Assembly: GCF_005435165.1 (NCBI RefSeq)
Contig: NZ_SGUC01000006.1
Span: 1 to 64,000, forward strand
Reading direction: 5' to 3'
DNA: 64,000 nt
Source of the DNA: Halorubrum sp. GN11_10-6_MGM
Lineage (GTDB): Archaea; Halobacteriota; Halobacteria; Halobacteriales; Haloferacaceae
The notes under the pieces were generated by a model that was not told the DNA's origin, searched no databases, and saw nothing but the letters and a program-made list of their open reading frames with translations. Made by a program: the position numbers and the translations under genes. Each line of letters opens with the position of its first letter. Within the stretch, counting starts at the first letter, position 1. Of this stretch, positions 1-8,332 are shown piece after piece.

Positions 1-223
1 CCCGCGGGGGTCGTACCGCGAGCGCCTCGCGCCGAACCTCCGCGCCCGCCACGCGATCATGTGGACCAGCGCGACCGTCGGCGCGTCGAGCCGGCGGTTG
101 ACGCACAGCAGCGAGGGGTGCGCCAGCCCGTCCTCGACGACGACGTCGAACCCCGAGAGCCGGGCCGCGAGTCGGCGGGCGCGGAGGTTCGGCGCGAGGC
201 GCTCGCGGTACGACCCCCGCGGG
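1..223. repeat. 50-bp perfect inverted repeat (1-50 and 174-223)
   Basis: Bases 1-50 are the exact reverse complement of bases 174-223, with 123 bases between. The match stops at base 51. It lies wholly inside a protein-coding gene and touches the window edge, which fits a chimeric contig end better than a biological palindrome. Confidence 0.95.
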
Positions 224-342
224 AGCGAGACGACCTCGACCGCGTGTCCGCGCTCGCGGAGGCGGTCGCGGAGCCGCCGGTCGTAGTAGAAGCCGCCCGA
301 CTCGGACTCGATGTCGCCGGCGAGGACGAGGGCGACGCGCAT
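1..342 (-). CDS. glycosyltransferase (GT-B, group 1-like), N-terminal part only
   Basis: The reading frame starts with ATG at 342 and runs off the left edge without a stop. It begins MRVALVLAGDIESESGGFYY, with a hydrophobic first strand, a glycine loop and then RLRERGHAVEVVSLP. This is the usual start of a GT-B glycosyltransferase Rossmann domain. The start codon lies 8 bases after the stop of the pterin-synthase-like gene, so it is the third gene of an operon with that gene and the MDR dehydrogenase. The last 16 or so codons (bases 50-1) turn strongly basic, unlike the rest. Bases 1-50 are an exact inverted copy of 174-223, so this tail is probably an assembly fold-back. Family assignment is moderate because no C-terminal domain is visible; the acceptor is unknown. 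Confidence 0.65.
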   Translation of the reverse strand, partial: MRVALVLAGDIESESGGFYYDRRLRDRLRERGHAVEVVSLPRGSYRERLAPNLRARRLAARLSGFDVVVEDGLAHPSLLCVNRRLDAPTVALVHMIAWRARRFGARRSRYDPRG

Positions 343-349
343 CACGCGC

Positions 350-721
350 TCACTCCAGCGCGCCGGCGTAGGAGACGCTCGCGACGTCGTCCTCGCGAAC
401 GGTCACGGCCAGTTCGGTCGCGGCCGGCGCTTCCACGTCGGCGAGCGCGTCGAACAGCGCCCGCGCCAGTCGCTCCGCGCTCGGGTTGCCGTCGAGGTGG
501 TCGTTGAGCGTCTCGTCGCGGTAGCTGTCGGCGACGCCGCTCAGGGCTTCGACGGCGAGGTCGATGTCGAGCAGATAGCCGTGCTCGCCGAGGGCCGGGC
601 CGCGGAACGTCGCCTCCGCGGTGAACGTGTGCGAGTGGAGTTCGGCCTCGTCCGCCGGCGGGTTCGGGACGGTGAGGTAGTGCTGTGCGACGAACGATTC
701 GGTGACGGTCAGTTCGTACAT
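350..721 (-). CDS. 6-pyruvoyl-tetrahydropterin synthase / QueD-like protein, atypical active site
   Basis: This 123-residue protein has the T-fold pattern of the PTPS/QueD family: an N-terminal histidine (AQHYLTV) and a second pair (HSHTF) that would bind zinc, where the family usually has HGH. The catalytic Cys four residues before that pair is Glu here (EAELHSH). A Glu near this place is known in the PTPS-III subgroup, which acts in folate synthesis, but there the spacing is EXXHGH, so this is not a clean match. The ATG at 721 overlaps the end of the dehydrogenase gene by 13 bases, and the glycosyltransferase starts 8 bases downstream. Translational coupling suggests one pathway, not necessarily queuosine or archaeosine synthesis. 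Family membership is good, reaction unknown. Confidence 0.8.
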   Translation of the reverse strand: MYELTVTESFVAQHYLTVPNPPADEAELHSHTFTAEATFRGPALGEHGYLLDIDLAVEALSGVADSYRDETLNDHLDGNPSAERLARALFDALADVEAPAATELAVTVREDDVASVSYAGALE

Positions 722-1770
722 GGGTAGGTGAAGAGGAGCTGGAGGGTCGGTTCGGTCTCGTCGGCGAGGCGTCGGTACGCGCTCGGCGCGTTCGAGACGG
801 GGACGCGGTCGGTGACGAGTCGATCGGCGACGTCGAGGTCGGCGTCGAGCCGTCTGAGCTCGCGCCAGGCGGTCTCGCGCCGGCGTTCGCGGTCCCAGCG
901 CCCGCGGAGTTCGGGCGCGATGGTGGTGACCTGACTGCTCCGGACCGTCACCCGCCCCCGGTGGAAGTGGTCGCCGAAGCCGAGGTCGGCGCGCTTGGTG
1001 CCGTACCACGAGCCGACGAGGACGCGCCCGTCGAACCGGGTCGTCTCGACGGCCGTCTCCAGCGTCTCCGGGCGGCCCGAGACCTCGACCGCGAGATCGA
1101 CGCCGTCGCCGGCCCGCCCGCGAACGGCGTCGACGACGCCCGCGCGCCCGTCGTGTCGGCTCGGATCGACGACGGCGTCGGCGCCGAACTCGGCCGCGAG
1201 TCGGCGTCGGCGGTCCTTCGGCTCGACCGCGACGACGGTCTCGGCGCCGCTCCGGGCGAGCAGGGCCGTCGTGAGCAGTCCGACGACGCCCTGTCCGAAC
1301 ACCGCGACGCGCTCGCCGATCCGGGGGGCGGCGTCGAGCGTCAGGGTGACGGCGGTCTCGGCGTTCGCGAACAGCGTCGCCGTCTCCGGGTCGATCCCGT
1401 CCGGCACCGGCCGGACGGCGTCCGCGGGGACGGTGAACCGGCTCTCGTGGGGGTTAAAGGCGAAGACGGTCCGGTCGAGCCACCCCGGGTCGACGCCGTC
1501 GCCGACCGCCGTCACCCGGCCGACGACCGCGTAGCCGTAGCGGAGCGGGTACGAGAAGTCGCCGTCGAGCGAGGCCAGCTCCTCGTCGGCGACGGTCTCG
1601 GGGTCGAGCTCGCCGCGGTACGCCAGCAGCTCCGACCCCGCGCTCACCGCCGAGACGGACGCGGAGACGACCACCTCGTCGGGGGCCGGGTCGGGGTCAG
1701 CGGTCGAGACGACTTCGACGCGCCTCGGCCCGGCGAACTCCACCGCCCGTTCTGTTCCCTCGTCGCTCAC
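709..1770 (-). CDS. MDR-family dehydrogenase (BchC/threonine-dehydrogenase-like, lacks catalytic Cys)
   Basis: The protein is 353 residues and has the medium-chain dehydrogenase layout: a GroES-like N-terminal domain and a Rossmann domain with VAVFGQGVVGLL as dinucleotide loop. The position of the zinc-binding Cys is Ala (SAGSELLAYRGE), as in the zinc-free BchC-like branch. The frame starts with GTG at 1770; an in-frame TGA three codons upstream excludes an earlier start. A TATA-like element (TTTATG on the minus strand, near 1843) would give a leader of about 45 bases. It is the first gene of a three-gene operon with the QueD-like protein and the glycosyltransferase. It probably oxidises or reduces a sugar or cyclitol intermediate (inference). 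Confidence 0.8.
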   Translation of the reverse strand: MSDEGTERAVEFAGPRRVEVVSTADPDPAPDEVVVSASVSAVSAGSELLAYRGELDPETVADEELASLDGDFSYPLRYGYAVVGRVTAVGDGVDPGWLDRTVFAFNPHESRFTVPADAVRPVPDGIDPETATLFANAETAVTLTLDAAPRIGERVAVFGQGVVGLLTTALLARSGAETVVAVEPKDRRRRLAAEFGADAVVDPSRHDGRAGVVDAVRGRAGDGVDLAVEVSGRPETLETAVETTRFDGRVLVGSWYGTKRADLGFGDHFHRGRVTVRSSQVTTIAPELRGRWDRERRRETAWRELRRLDADLDVADRLVTDRVPVSNAPSAYRRLADETEPTLQLLFTYPCTN

Positions 1771-1944
1771 GCGGACTCACCCGTCCGCGGCCGACGACCG
1801 AGAGGATTCGGCATTACCGATCGCACGGACCGATCGAACATAAAGCCCGGCGGCGACGATTACACGACAGAACGGCGTCGCCGGCCGCGGTCCCGCGGGT
1901 CCGGGAGTAGACATAAGCCCGCGGAGACCGTGTTTCGCGTATTC

Positions 1945-2304
1945 ATGGCACGCTCCGACACCGGTGTCGACGTCGAATCGCTGACCCCCCTCCACTGGAT
2001 CGGCATCCTCGCCGCGGCGGTGACCGGAATCGCTCACGTCGCTCTCGGCGTCCAGTTCGGCGGGACGTGGATGGTCCTGTTCTTCCTCGCGACGCTCGGG
2101 TTCGGCGCCGGCGTCGCGGCGGTGGTCGCGAACTACCGCCGACGGCTGGTGTACGCGCTCGGTATCCCGTTCACCGCCGGCCAGATCGTCATGTGGTACG
2201 TCCTCAACGACGTGCCGCCGATCCCGACGAGCCACGCGATCGACAAGGTCGCGCAGGTCGTGTTGATCGCCGTCCTCGCCGTCCTGCTGTCTCGGGAGTC
2301 GTAG
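1945..2304 (+). CDS. small conserved membrane protein, four predicted TM segments
   Basis: The 119-residue protein has a short acidic N-terminus and then about four hydrophobic stretches: near residues 20-40, 44-65, 73-92 and 100-117. The second is followed by a basic loop (NYRRR), expected on the cytoplasmic side. ATG at 1945 is supported by a TATA-like GACATAAG near 1911-1918, about 30 bases upstream. No enzymatic motif is seen. It is convergent with the CDP-alcohol transferase gene. It resembles uncharacterised membrane proteins of haloarchaea; function unknown. Confidence 0.75.
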   Translation: MARSDTGVDVESLTPLHWIGILAAAVTGIAHVALGVQFGGTWMVLFFLATLGFGAGVAAVVANYRRRLVYALGIPFTAGQIVMWYVLNDVPPIPTSHAIDKVAQVVLIAVLAVLLSRES

Positions 2305-2351
2305 TCCGCGTTCCGCATTTCGTCGTCGCACTCCCGCTGTCGCACTCTCGG

Positions 2352-3140
2352 TCAGTCGCTCCCCCGTCCCGCCGCGGTCGGCGGGTCCTCGCGTCCGAGC
2401 CGTCCCGTCGCGGCCGCCCAGTCGCGGGCGAAGCTCGCGAGCAGCGCCGCGAGCGCCACCGCCGCGAACGCGGTCAGCAGGGCCGACCGTCCCGCGAGTC
2501 CGACGCCCGGGAGGAGCGCGAGCGCGACGACGGCGAACTGCGCGGTGCCGACGACCGGTCGGAGTCGGCTCGGCGGCAGTTCGTACACCGGCTCCCCGGC
2601 CAGCCGCCGCCGCCACAGCGACCCGGCGTAGGCGTACCAAACGCCGCCCGCGATGAGGTACCACGCCGGGAGCGCACCGAGCGCGACGGCGACCGCGGCG
2701 CCGACGAGGACGGTCAGCGCGTCGGTGGCGCCGTCGAGCCGCGCGCCGAGGACCGTCTCGCGCGTGCGCCGGGCGACCGCGCCGTCGACCGCGTCGAGGC
2801 CGACCGCGCCGACGAAGAGAACCGCGGGGAGCCACGGAACCGGCGGCGACGCGACCGCCGCCCCGGCGAGGAGGACGGCGAGCCAGCCGCGGAACAGCGT
2901 GATCCCGTTCGCCGGTCCGAACCGCGGGGACGGGTCGCCGCCGTCGGGCGAGTGATTCGCTCCGAGGTTGGTCCACGCGTACGCGGCGAGGTACGCTGCG
3001 GGCAGCGATGCGGCGAGGACCCACGCGGTCCCGAGCGGGCGCCACAGCGCGGCGAGCCCGAGGACGCCGAGCGCGACGGCGCCCGCGAATCGGAGGCGGA
3101 GCCGAGAAGGTGGAGCCCCGGGCGACCCGGTCGCCGTCAT
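2352..3140 (-). CDS. CDP-alcohol phosphatidyltransferase family membrane protein
   Basis: The protein is 262 residues from ATG at 3140. It carries the complete CDP-alcohol phosphotransferase signature, DAVDGAVAR followed by GARLDGATD, which supplies the four metal-binding aspartates and the CMP-binding arginine. Six or so hydrophobic segments surround it. The family moves a phospho-alcohol from a CDP-activated lipid to an acceptor at the membrane; the acceptor cannot be read from sequence. The start was chosen one base after the Lhr stop codon, implying coupled translation; a longer reading to 3194 would overlap the Lhr gene. The C-terminal half is hydrophobic without motif, as usual. Confidence 0.85.
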   Translation of the reverse strand: MTATGSPGAPPSRLRLRFAGAVALGVLGLAALWRPLGTAWVLAASLPAAYLAAYAWTNLGANHSPDGGDPSPRFGPANGITLFRGWLAVLLAGAAVASPPVPWLPAVLFVGAVGLDAVDGAVARRTRETVLGARLDGATDALTVLVGAAVAVALGALPAWYLIAGGVWYAYAGSLWRRRLAGEPVYELPPSRLRPVVGTAQFAVVALALLPGVGLAGRSALLTAFAAVALAALLASFARDWAAATGRLGREDPPTAAGRGSD

Positions 3141-3141
3141 C

Positions 3142-6117
3142 TCAGTCCGACCCTCGGTCCGCCGGCGGTTCGGCGCCTCGCTCGCCGCGCTCACGCGCTT
3201 CTCCGCCGTTATCCCCGACCCCCCCGTCGGCGCCGCTCCGCGCCGGCTCGCCGATCTCTTCCATCACGCGGGCGTGGAACTCGCGGAGGACGGCCGACTC
3301 GTCGTCGGCGATGACGGTGTCGGAGTCGACGAGCGTCGCGAGCCCGAACGCGAGCGGGCTGGGCGAGTCGACGACGCGGTGTTCCACCGCGAGGTCGCCG
3401 GCCGCGATCCGGCCGACCGCGTCGGAGATCCCGGCGACGTCGAGGCGGTCTTCCAACAGCTCGCGGTACGTCTCCTCCAGCACGGCGAACTCCTCCAGAC
3501 CGGCCGCGAACGACAGCAGCATCTCGGCCGAGACCTGCTGTTCCGCGGCCGACTTCTCGTACCCCTTGTAGCGCTTTAAGATGAGCAGCGCCCGCCCGGC
3601 GTCGATCCGGAAGTAGCGCTGGAGGAGGTCCGTCCCCTGAACCGCCTCCCGGAGGTCCTCGCGGACCGTCTCGGGGTCGAGGTCGGCCAGAATCCCCGCC
3701 ACGTCGACCTTGCGGTTCAGCGGGAGCGCGAGCGAGAACCCGCGGTCCGCGACCGCGACGGCGACGTTGGCGTCGGTCCGGTTCGCCACCTCGGCGGCGA
3801 CGAGCCGCGAGAGCCCGTCGTTGAACCGCCGACCGTAGGTGGCGTGGACGTAGAAGCGGCGCTTGTACTCGCCCCGGTCCAGTTCCTCCTCGACGACGAG
3901 GCGGTCGGGCGTGGAGACGCTCTCGGGACCGGCGTACCGGACCTGCTCGTCGTACATCCGGGCGAGCGCGCGGACGGCGTTCTCGTCGAGGGGCAACTCG
4001 CGGAGCCACGCGCGGACCGCGGCCGGGCCAGCGTTCGGGTCGTCGCCGGCCAGCCGGTCGAGGAGTTCGCCTTGGAAGTCGAGGACCTCGCGCGCGAGGT
4101 CCGCAGAGAGGGGGAGACGCTCGGCGAACCACGACGGGACCGTCGGGCGCTCGCTCGTTCGGTCGACGTACACCTTCGAGCCGCGGCGGTAGCGGAACGC
4201 GAAGCGCTCGCCGCCCAGCGCGAACACGTCGCCGGACTCCAGCGTGTCGAGGTACGACTCGTCTAAGGTGCCGACCCACTCGTCGTCGCGCGTGAACACG
4301 TCGCACGTGAACGAGTCGGGGATCGTCCCCACGTTCGTCATGTAGATGACCCGCGCGAGCCGCCCGCGCTTCCCGACGAGCGTCTCGTCAACCGGGAACT
4401 CGGCGTGGTGATGCTCGCCGTCCGGCGGGTCGTTCGCGTCGCGCCACACCTTCGGGTAGACGTTCTTCTCCTCCAGCCCGTCGTAGTCACCCGTCAGATA
4501 CCGCATGAGTCGCTCGTACGCGTCCTCGTCGAAGCCGCGGTAGGGGTGCGCGCGACGGAGCACCTCGCGGACCTCGCGGTCCGGTCGGATCCGGTTTATC
4601 GCCATCCCGTAGACGTGCTGGGCGGCGACGTCGTAGGCGCCCTCGGGCGGGAACACCCGGTCGACGAACCCGTCCTCGGCCCGCGCGAGCAGCGTCGCGC
4701 ACTCGATCAGCTCGTCGCGGTCGAGGGCGAACACTCGCCCCTCGACGGTCTCGCCCGGACTGTGGCCCGCGCGGCCGACGCGCTGGAGCAGCGCGGCGAC
4801 GGACTTGGGCGAGCCCACCTGAACCACCAGATCGAGGTGGGGCATGTCGATGCCGAGTTCGAGGCTCGTCGAGGTGGTGACGACGTCGAGGTCGCCCGCC
4901 TTCAACCCCTCCTCGACCCGGGTGCGCTGCGCCTCGCCGAGGCTCCCGTGGTGGACCCCCGAGTCGGACTCGTCGTAGCCGAACCGCTCGCGGAGCTCTT
5001 GGAGCGTGCGCTCGGCGCCCGACCGGGAGTTCGTGAACACCAGCGTGTTCTCGTGGGACGCGATCAGCTCGCGGAGCGACTCGTAGAACCGGTCGGTCAC
5101 CGCCGACCGCGGCGTGTGGACGAGGTCGGCGGCGGGCGTCCGGAGTTCGAGGTCGAACTCGCGGGCGAACCGGGCGTCGACCACCTCGCAGGGGCGCGTC
5201 TCGAACCCGTCGGCGTCGCCGACCGCACCGCTCGCGCGCTCGCGGCCGACGAGGAACGACGCGATCCCGTCGAGCGGTTCGACCGTCGCCGAGCAGCCGA
5301 TTCGTGTGATGTCACCGGGCTCGTGCGCCGAGGAGTCGCCGTCGGGGGCGTGCCGCGTCAGTTCGGTCAGTCGCTCCAGCGACACCGAGAGATGGGTGCC
5401 GCGCTTGTTGGCGGCCAGCGAATGGATCTCGTCGACGATCACGTACTCGACGCTGCGGAGCTTCTCCTTGAACTTCGGCGAGTTGAGCAAGATCGCGAGC
5501 GTCTCGGGCGTGGTGTTGAGCACGTGCGGCGTCTCCGAGAGCATCGCCTGCCGGTCCGCCTTCGAGGTGTCGCTGTGGCGGATCGCCTGCCGGACGCCGG
5601 GGTCGTAGGCGTCGTCCGCGTCGGAGTTGCCGGCGTCGCCTCCGTCCGCCTCCGCCGCGGCGACCGCCTCGCCGATCCCCGCAAGCGGGGCTTCGAGGTT
5701 CCGCTCGATGTCGTTTGCGAGCGACTTCAGGGGCGAGACGTAGAGGCAGTAGACGGCGTTCTCCAACTCACCGGCGCGGTCGCGCGCGAAGAGGTCGTCG
5801 AGGACCGCGAGGAAGGAGGCGAGCGTCTTCCCGCTGCCCGTCGGCGCGGCGACGAGGCAGTTCTCCCCGGCGTCGACGTGGGGGATCGCCTCGCGCTGCG
5901 GCGGCGTGAAGAAGCCGCCGTTCTCGGCGACGTACTCGCCGAAGCGCTCGACCCACCAGCGGCGGACCGGCGGCGAGAGCCGAGCGAGCACGTCGGCGTC
6001 CCCGATCGGGACCGTCTCCGGATCGAAGTCCGGATCCGCGATAGCGCCGCGATCGACCGCGTCGCGGAGGAGCGCCCGCGCGGCGGCCTCGTCACCCCGG
6101 TCCGTGGTCTCGCTCAC
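3142..6117 (-). CDS. lhr: Lhr-type ATP-dependent helicase (large DEAD/DEAH helicase)
   Basis: The protein is about 991 residues from GTG at 6117. Superfamily 2 motifs are clear: Walker A APTGSGKT (residues 91-98), DEIH box (229-232), SATVE (276-280) and helicase C motifs such as TNSRSGAERT and QRVGRAGHS. A long C-terminal region follows, typical of Lhr proteins, which act on RNA:DNA hybrids and branched DNA in repair. The frame is open to 6258, but that would overlap the divergent CMP kinase promoter, so the GTG just before SETTDRGDE is preferred. The CDP-alcohol transferase follows immediately. A small acidic insert (near residues 155-172) is halophile-specific decoration. Confidence 0.9.
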   Translation of the reverse strand: MSETTDRGDEAAARALLRDAVDRGAIADPDFDPETVPIGDADVLARLSPPVRRWWVERFGEYVAENGGFFTPPQREAIPHVDAGENCLVAAPTGSGKTLASFLAVLDDLFARDRAGELENAVYCLYVSPLKSLANDIERNLEAPLAGIGEAVAAAEADGGDAGNSDADDAYDPGVRQAIRHSDTSKADRQAMLSETPHVLNTTPETLAILLNSPKFKEKLRSVEYVIVDEIHSLAANKRGTHLSVSLERLTELTRHAPDGDSSAHEPGDITRIGCSATVEPLDGIASFLVGRERASGAVGDADGFETRPCEVVDARFAREFDLELRTPAADLVHTPRSAVTDRFYESLRELIASHENTLVFTNSRSGAERTLQELRERFGYDESDSGVHHGSLGEAQRTRVEEGLKAGDLDVVTTSTSLELGIDMPHLDLVVQVGSPKSVAALLQRVGRAGHSPGETVEGRVFALDRDELIECATLLARAEDGFVDRVFPPEGAYDVAAQHVYGMAINRIRPDREVREVLRRAHPYRGFDEDAYERLMRYLTGDYDGLEEKNVYPKVWRDANDPPDGEHHHAEFPVDETLVGKRGRLARVIYMTNVGTIPDSFTCDVFTRDDEWVGTLDESYLDTLESGDVFALGGERFAFRYRRGSKVYVDRTSERPTVPSWFAERLPLSADLAREVLDFQGELLDRLAGDDPNAGPAAVRAWLRELPLDENAVRALARMYDEQVRYAGPESVSTPDRLVVEEELDRGEYKRRFYVHATYGRRFNDGLSRLVAAEVANRTDANVAVAVADRGFSLALPLNRKVDVAGILADLDPETVREDLREAVQGTDLLQRYFRIDAGRALLILKRYKGYEKSAAEQQVSAEMLLSFAAGLEEFAVLEETYRELLEDRLDVAGISDAVGRIAAGDLAVEHRVVDSPSPLAFGLATLVDSDTVIADDESAVLREFHARVMEEIGEPARSGADGGVGDNGGEARERGERGAEPPADRGSD

Positions 6118-6260
6118 GGCGATCACGAGGGCTCGGGAAGGGAAATCGGTTGCGTCGATCGCAGCGGAAATCGCGCAACGCAGCTCTCTCCGTCGGCTCC
6201 CACCGGAACGCTCGGGGGAACCGACCCGTTTATCCGAGCGTCTTCCGTGTCGCAACACGT

Positions 6261-6875
6261 ATGAGCGGCACCTCGCCGGAGCCCGACCGACGGATCGACC
6301 GGAACCTGTTCGTCACCGTCTCCGGCCCGCCGGGCTGCGGGGCCACGACCCTCGTGGAAGGGATCGCCGAGTCGCTCGACTGCGGCTACGTCTCCGGCGG
6401 CGAGCTGTTCCGCGAGATCGCGGCCGAGCGCGACATGAGCCTCTCGCAGCTCATCGCCGAGACCGGCGAGTCCGAGGAGATCGACCGCGCGCTCGACCGC
6501 CGGCTCCGCCGGATCGCCGAGAAGTGGGGGACCGCGAACAAGGCGTTCGTGTTGGAGTCCCGGCTCGCGGGGTGGATCGCCGGCAACCGCGCCGACGTCC
6601 GGATCTGGCTCGACGCGCCCGACGAGGTCCGCGCGGACCGCACGGCCGGCCGCGAGGAGATGACCTCCGAGATGCAGGTCCGCGAGGTCATCGAGGAACA
6701 GCGCTACAAGTCCTACTACGGGATCGATCTCTCCGACCGCTCGATCTACGACCTCGCGATCAACACGGGGCGCTGGGACGCCGAGGCGACGCTCGAGTTG
6801 GCGCTCACCGGCATCGAGAACTACGACGTCGAGGCCGACGAGGGCGCGTTCGACACGCCCGACTTCGAGATCTGA
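6261..6875 (+). CDS. cmk: cytidylate kinase (archaeal CMP/dCMP kinase)
   Basis: The 204-residue protein matches the archaeal CMP kinase pattern: P-loop GPPGCGATT (residues 22-30), VSGGELFREIA, the lid-type region with LESRLAGWIAG, IWLDAP, and the C-terminal YKSYYGIDLSD...YDLAINT block. It phosphorylates CMP and dCMP with ATP. The P-loop has Cys and Ala where GSGTTT is usual in archaea, but the lysine-free form is normal for this branch. ATG at 6261 gives an acidic N-terminus; upstream in-frame codons are basic and unlikely to be translated. Its neighbour Lhr is transcribed divergently from a shared 143-base gap. Confidence 0.9.
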   Translation: MSGTSPEPDRRIDRNLFVTVSGPPGCGATTLVEGIAESLDCGYVSGGELFREIAAERDMSLSQLIAETGESEEIDRALDRRLRRIAEKWGTANKAFVLESRLAGWIAGNRADVRIWLDAPDEVRADRTAGREEMTSEMQVREVIEEQRYKSYYGIDLSDRSIYDLAINTGRWDAEATLELALTGIENYDVEADEGAFDTPDFEI

Positions 6876-6895
6876 GCCCGCGGCGCCGACCGGTC

Positions 6896-6908
6896 GAGTC
6901 CTTTTAGT
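6896..6908 (+). terminator. possible T-rich terminator after cmk
   Basis: A short T-run (CCTTTTAG) follows the cmk stop by about 25 bases, before the convergent MGMT-like gene ends at 6923. T-runs act as terminators in archaea; there is no hairpin. Confidence 0.3.
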
Positions 6909-6922
6909 ACGGTCGAGTGCCG

Positions 6923-7387
6923 CTAAATCCCCTCGATCCGCCGGAGCGCGCTCCTGACGTCGCCCGGCGTCGCGTACGGCCCGCCGCTCACCCGGTGGTC
7001 CGGCAGCAGGACGGGGATCGGGTTGTCGTCGAGCGCCGCCGTGACGGTCTCCAGGTCGTCGGCGTCGTCGGGGTCGAACCCGCTGAGCCGAGTGAGCCGA
7101 CTCACGGAGACCTCCTCGCCGTACGGGAGGCTCCGGAGCGCCTCCAGCACTTCCCGCTGATCGGTCGGCACGGTGAGACCGAGCGCGACCTCGGCGAACT
7201 CGTCGCGCTCGCCGCCGAGGTAGGCGTCGACCCGGTCGAGCAGGTCGTGGTCTCCCTCGGCGTCCGCCGGCGGTTCCGCGGGGAACGACACCGAGATGAC
7301 GCGGCCGCCGGCGAACCCTACCTGAACGGCCCGGTCGATCGCGCCGAACTTCCGGGCGTAAACGCCGGACGTACCCGACAGACTCAT
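6923..7387 (-). CDS. MGMT/Ogt-fold protein without the reactive cysteine (alkyltransferase-like)
   Basis: The protein is 154 residues. The C-terminal part follows the O6-alkylguanine-DNA alkyltransferase DNA-binding domain: LRSLPYGEEVSVSRLTRLSG (helix-turn-helix region), then the block equivalent to PCHRV, which reads PDHRV at 129-133, followed by GGPYATPGDVRSALRRIEG. The suicide Cys is Asp130. Bacterial alkyltransferase-like (ATL) proteins have Trp or another residue at this place and flag lesions for nucleotide excision repair. A direct repair reaction is not expected. The start is the ATG at 7387 rather than the weaker TTG at 7396. The gene stands alone, between cmk (convergent) and trpC (divergent). 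Confidence 0.8.
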   Translation of the reverse strand: MSLSGTSGVYARKFGAIDRAVQVGFAGGRVISVSFPAEPPADAEGDHDLLDRVDAYLGGERDEFAEVALGLTVPTDQREVLEALRSLPYGEEVSVSRLTRLSGFDPDDADDLETVTAALDDNPIPVLLPDHRVSGGPYATPGDVRSALRRIEGI

Positions 7388-7486
7388 ACCCACCAATGTT
7401 CGGGTCGAGCACTTAAACTATCGGCCGCCCGACGGCCTTCTGCGCGCGGGCGGGAGATCGGAGGCGGACGACACCTCCCCGCAAGC

Positions 7487-7513
7487 CTTATGAACAGATA
7501 CGTACATTAGTGT
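7487..7513 (+). promoter_or_regulatory. trpC promoter with palindromic operator-like site
   Basis: CTTATG at 7487-7492 lies about 30 bases before the trpC ATG, as expected for a leaderless haloarchaeal promoter. Between it and the start lies ACATTAGTGT (7504-7513), a palindrome with one mismatched pair. The same 10-mer occurs at 14459-14468. A repressor site is plausible but unproven. Confidence 0.5.
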
Positions 7514-7519
7514 ATAGTA

Positions 7520-8332
7520 ATGGACGATCCAGACGAGCTGGCGCCGGCGGTCAGGTCGATCCTGTCCGCCGCTCGGGAGCGGTCGACCGGGCGAGCGGAC
7601 GCGAGCGGGACCGTCTCGGTCTCGCCGCGGGACCTCTCGGCCGCGTTCGAGCGGGCCGAGGCCGACGGGCGCGTCCCGCTTATCGCGGAGGTGAAGCCGA
7701 CGAGTCCGACGACCGAGGGCACCCGCGAGGACGACCCGGTCGCGCTCGCGGAGGAGATGGTCGCCGGCGGGGCGGCCGCCCTGAGCGTCCTCACCGAGCC
7801 GGAACACTTCGGCGGGAGCGTCGACACCCTCGAACGCGTGCGCGCCGCCGTCGACGTGCCGGTCCTCCGGAAGGACTTCGTCGTCGAGGAGTCGCAGCTG
7901 GACGCCGTCGAGAGCGACGTCGTCCTCCTCATCGCCCGGTTCGTCGGCGACGACCTCCCGGACCTGCTCGCGGCCGCCCGCGATCGGGGGTTTCAGGTCC
8001 TCGTCGAGGTCCACGACCGCGAGGAGCTGGAGCGGGCGATCGACGCCGGCGCGACGACGGTCGGCGTCAACAACCGCGACCTCGCGGAGCTGGTCGTCGA
8101 CCTCGGAACCTTCGAGTCCGTGGCGCCCCACGTCCCGGACGAGGTGACGCTGATCGCCGAGAGCGGTATCGGGTCGCCCGCGGACGTCCGCCGGATGCGC
8201 GCCGTGGGCGCCGACGCGCTGCTCGTCGGGAGCGCGATCATGGACGGCGATGTGGAGGCGAACACGCGGGACCTGACGCGGGCGGAGGCGGCGACCGACG
8301 ACGCGACGGAGACAACGGAGACACCCACATGA
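7520..8332 (+). CDS. trpC: indole-3-glycerol-phosphate synthase
   Basis: The 270-residue TIM-barrel enzyme closes the indole ring of CDRP, the step before tryptophan synthase. Key residues are visible: IAEVKPTSP with catalytic Lys59, VLRKDFVV with Lys118, [14 protein letters not shown] for phosphate binding and LVGSAIM. It is the first gene of trpCBA; its stop overlaps the trpB start in an ATGA. The C-terminal 15 residues are a Thr/Glu/Asp-rich tail, typical for halophiles. The trpD, trpF and trpEG genes are not in this window. Confidence 0.97.
   Translation: MDDPDELAPAVRSILSAARERSTGRADASGTVSVSPRDLSAAFERAEADGRVPLIAEVKPTSPTTEGTREDDPVALAEEMVAGGAAALSVLTEPEHFGGSVDTLERVRAAVDVPVLRKDFVVEESQLDAVESDVVLLIARFVGDDLPDLLAAARDRGFQVLVEVHDREELERAIDAGATTVGVNNRDLAELVVDLGTFESVAPHVPDEVTLIAESGIGSPADVRRMRAVGADALLVGSAIMDGDVEANTRDLTRAEAATDDATETTETPT

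Noticed and set aside
1-507. Plus-strand frames at the left edge (59-286, 61-507)
   Set aside because: Arg/Pro/Ser-rich products, antisense to the glycosyltransferase and QueD-like genes.
4405-6264. A long plus-strand open frame (over 600 codons) opposite Lhr
   Set aside because: It is antisense to clear helicase motifs and lacks domains; GC-rich DNA gives such mirror frames.
7489-7509. Six-codon leader peptide (MNRYVH) before trpC as a tryptophan attenuator
   Set aside because: It has no tryptophan codon, no terminator hairpin, and overlaps the promoter element.
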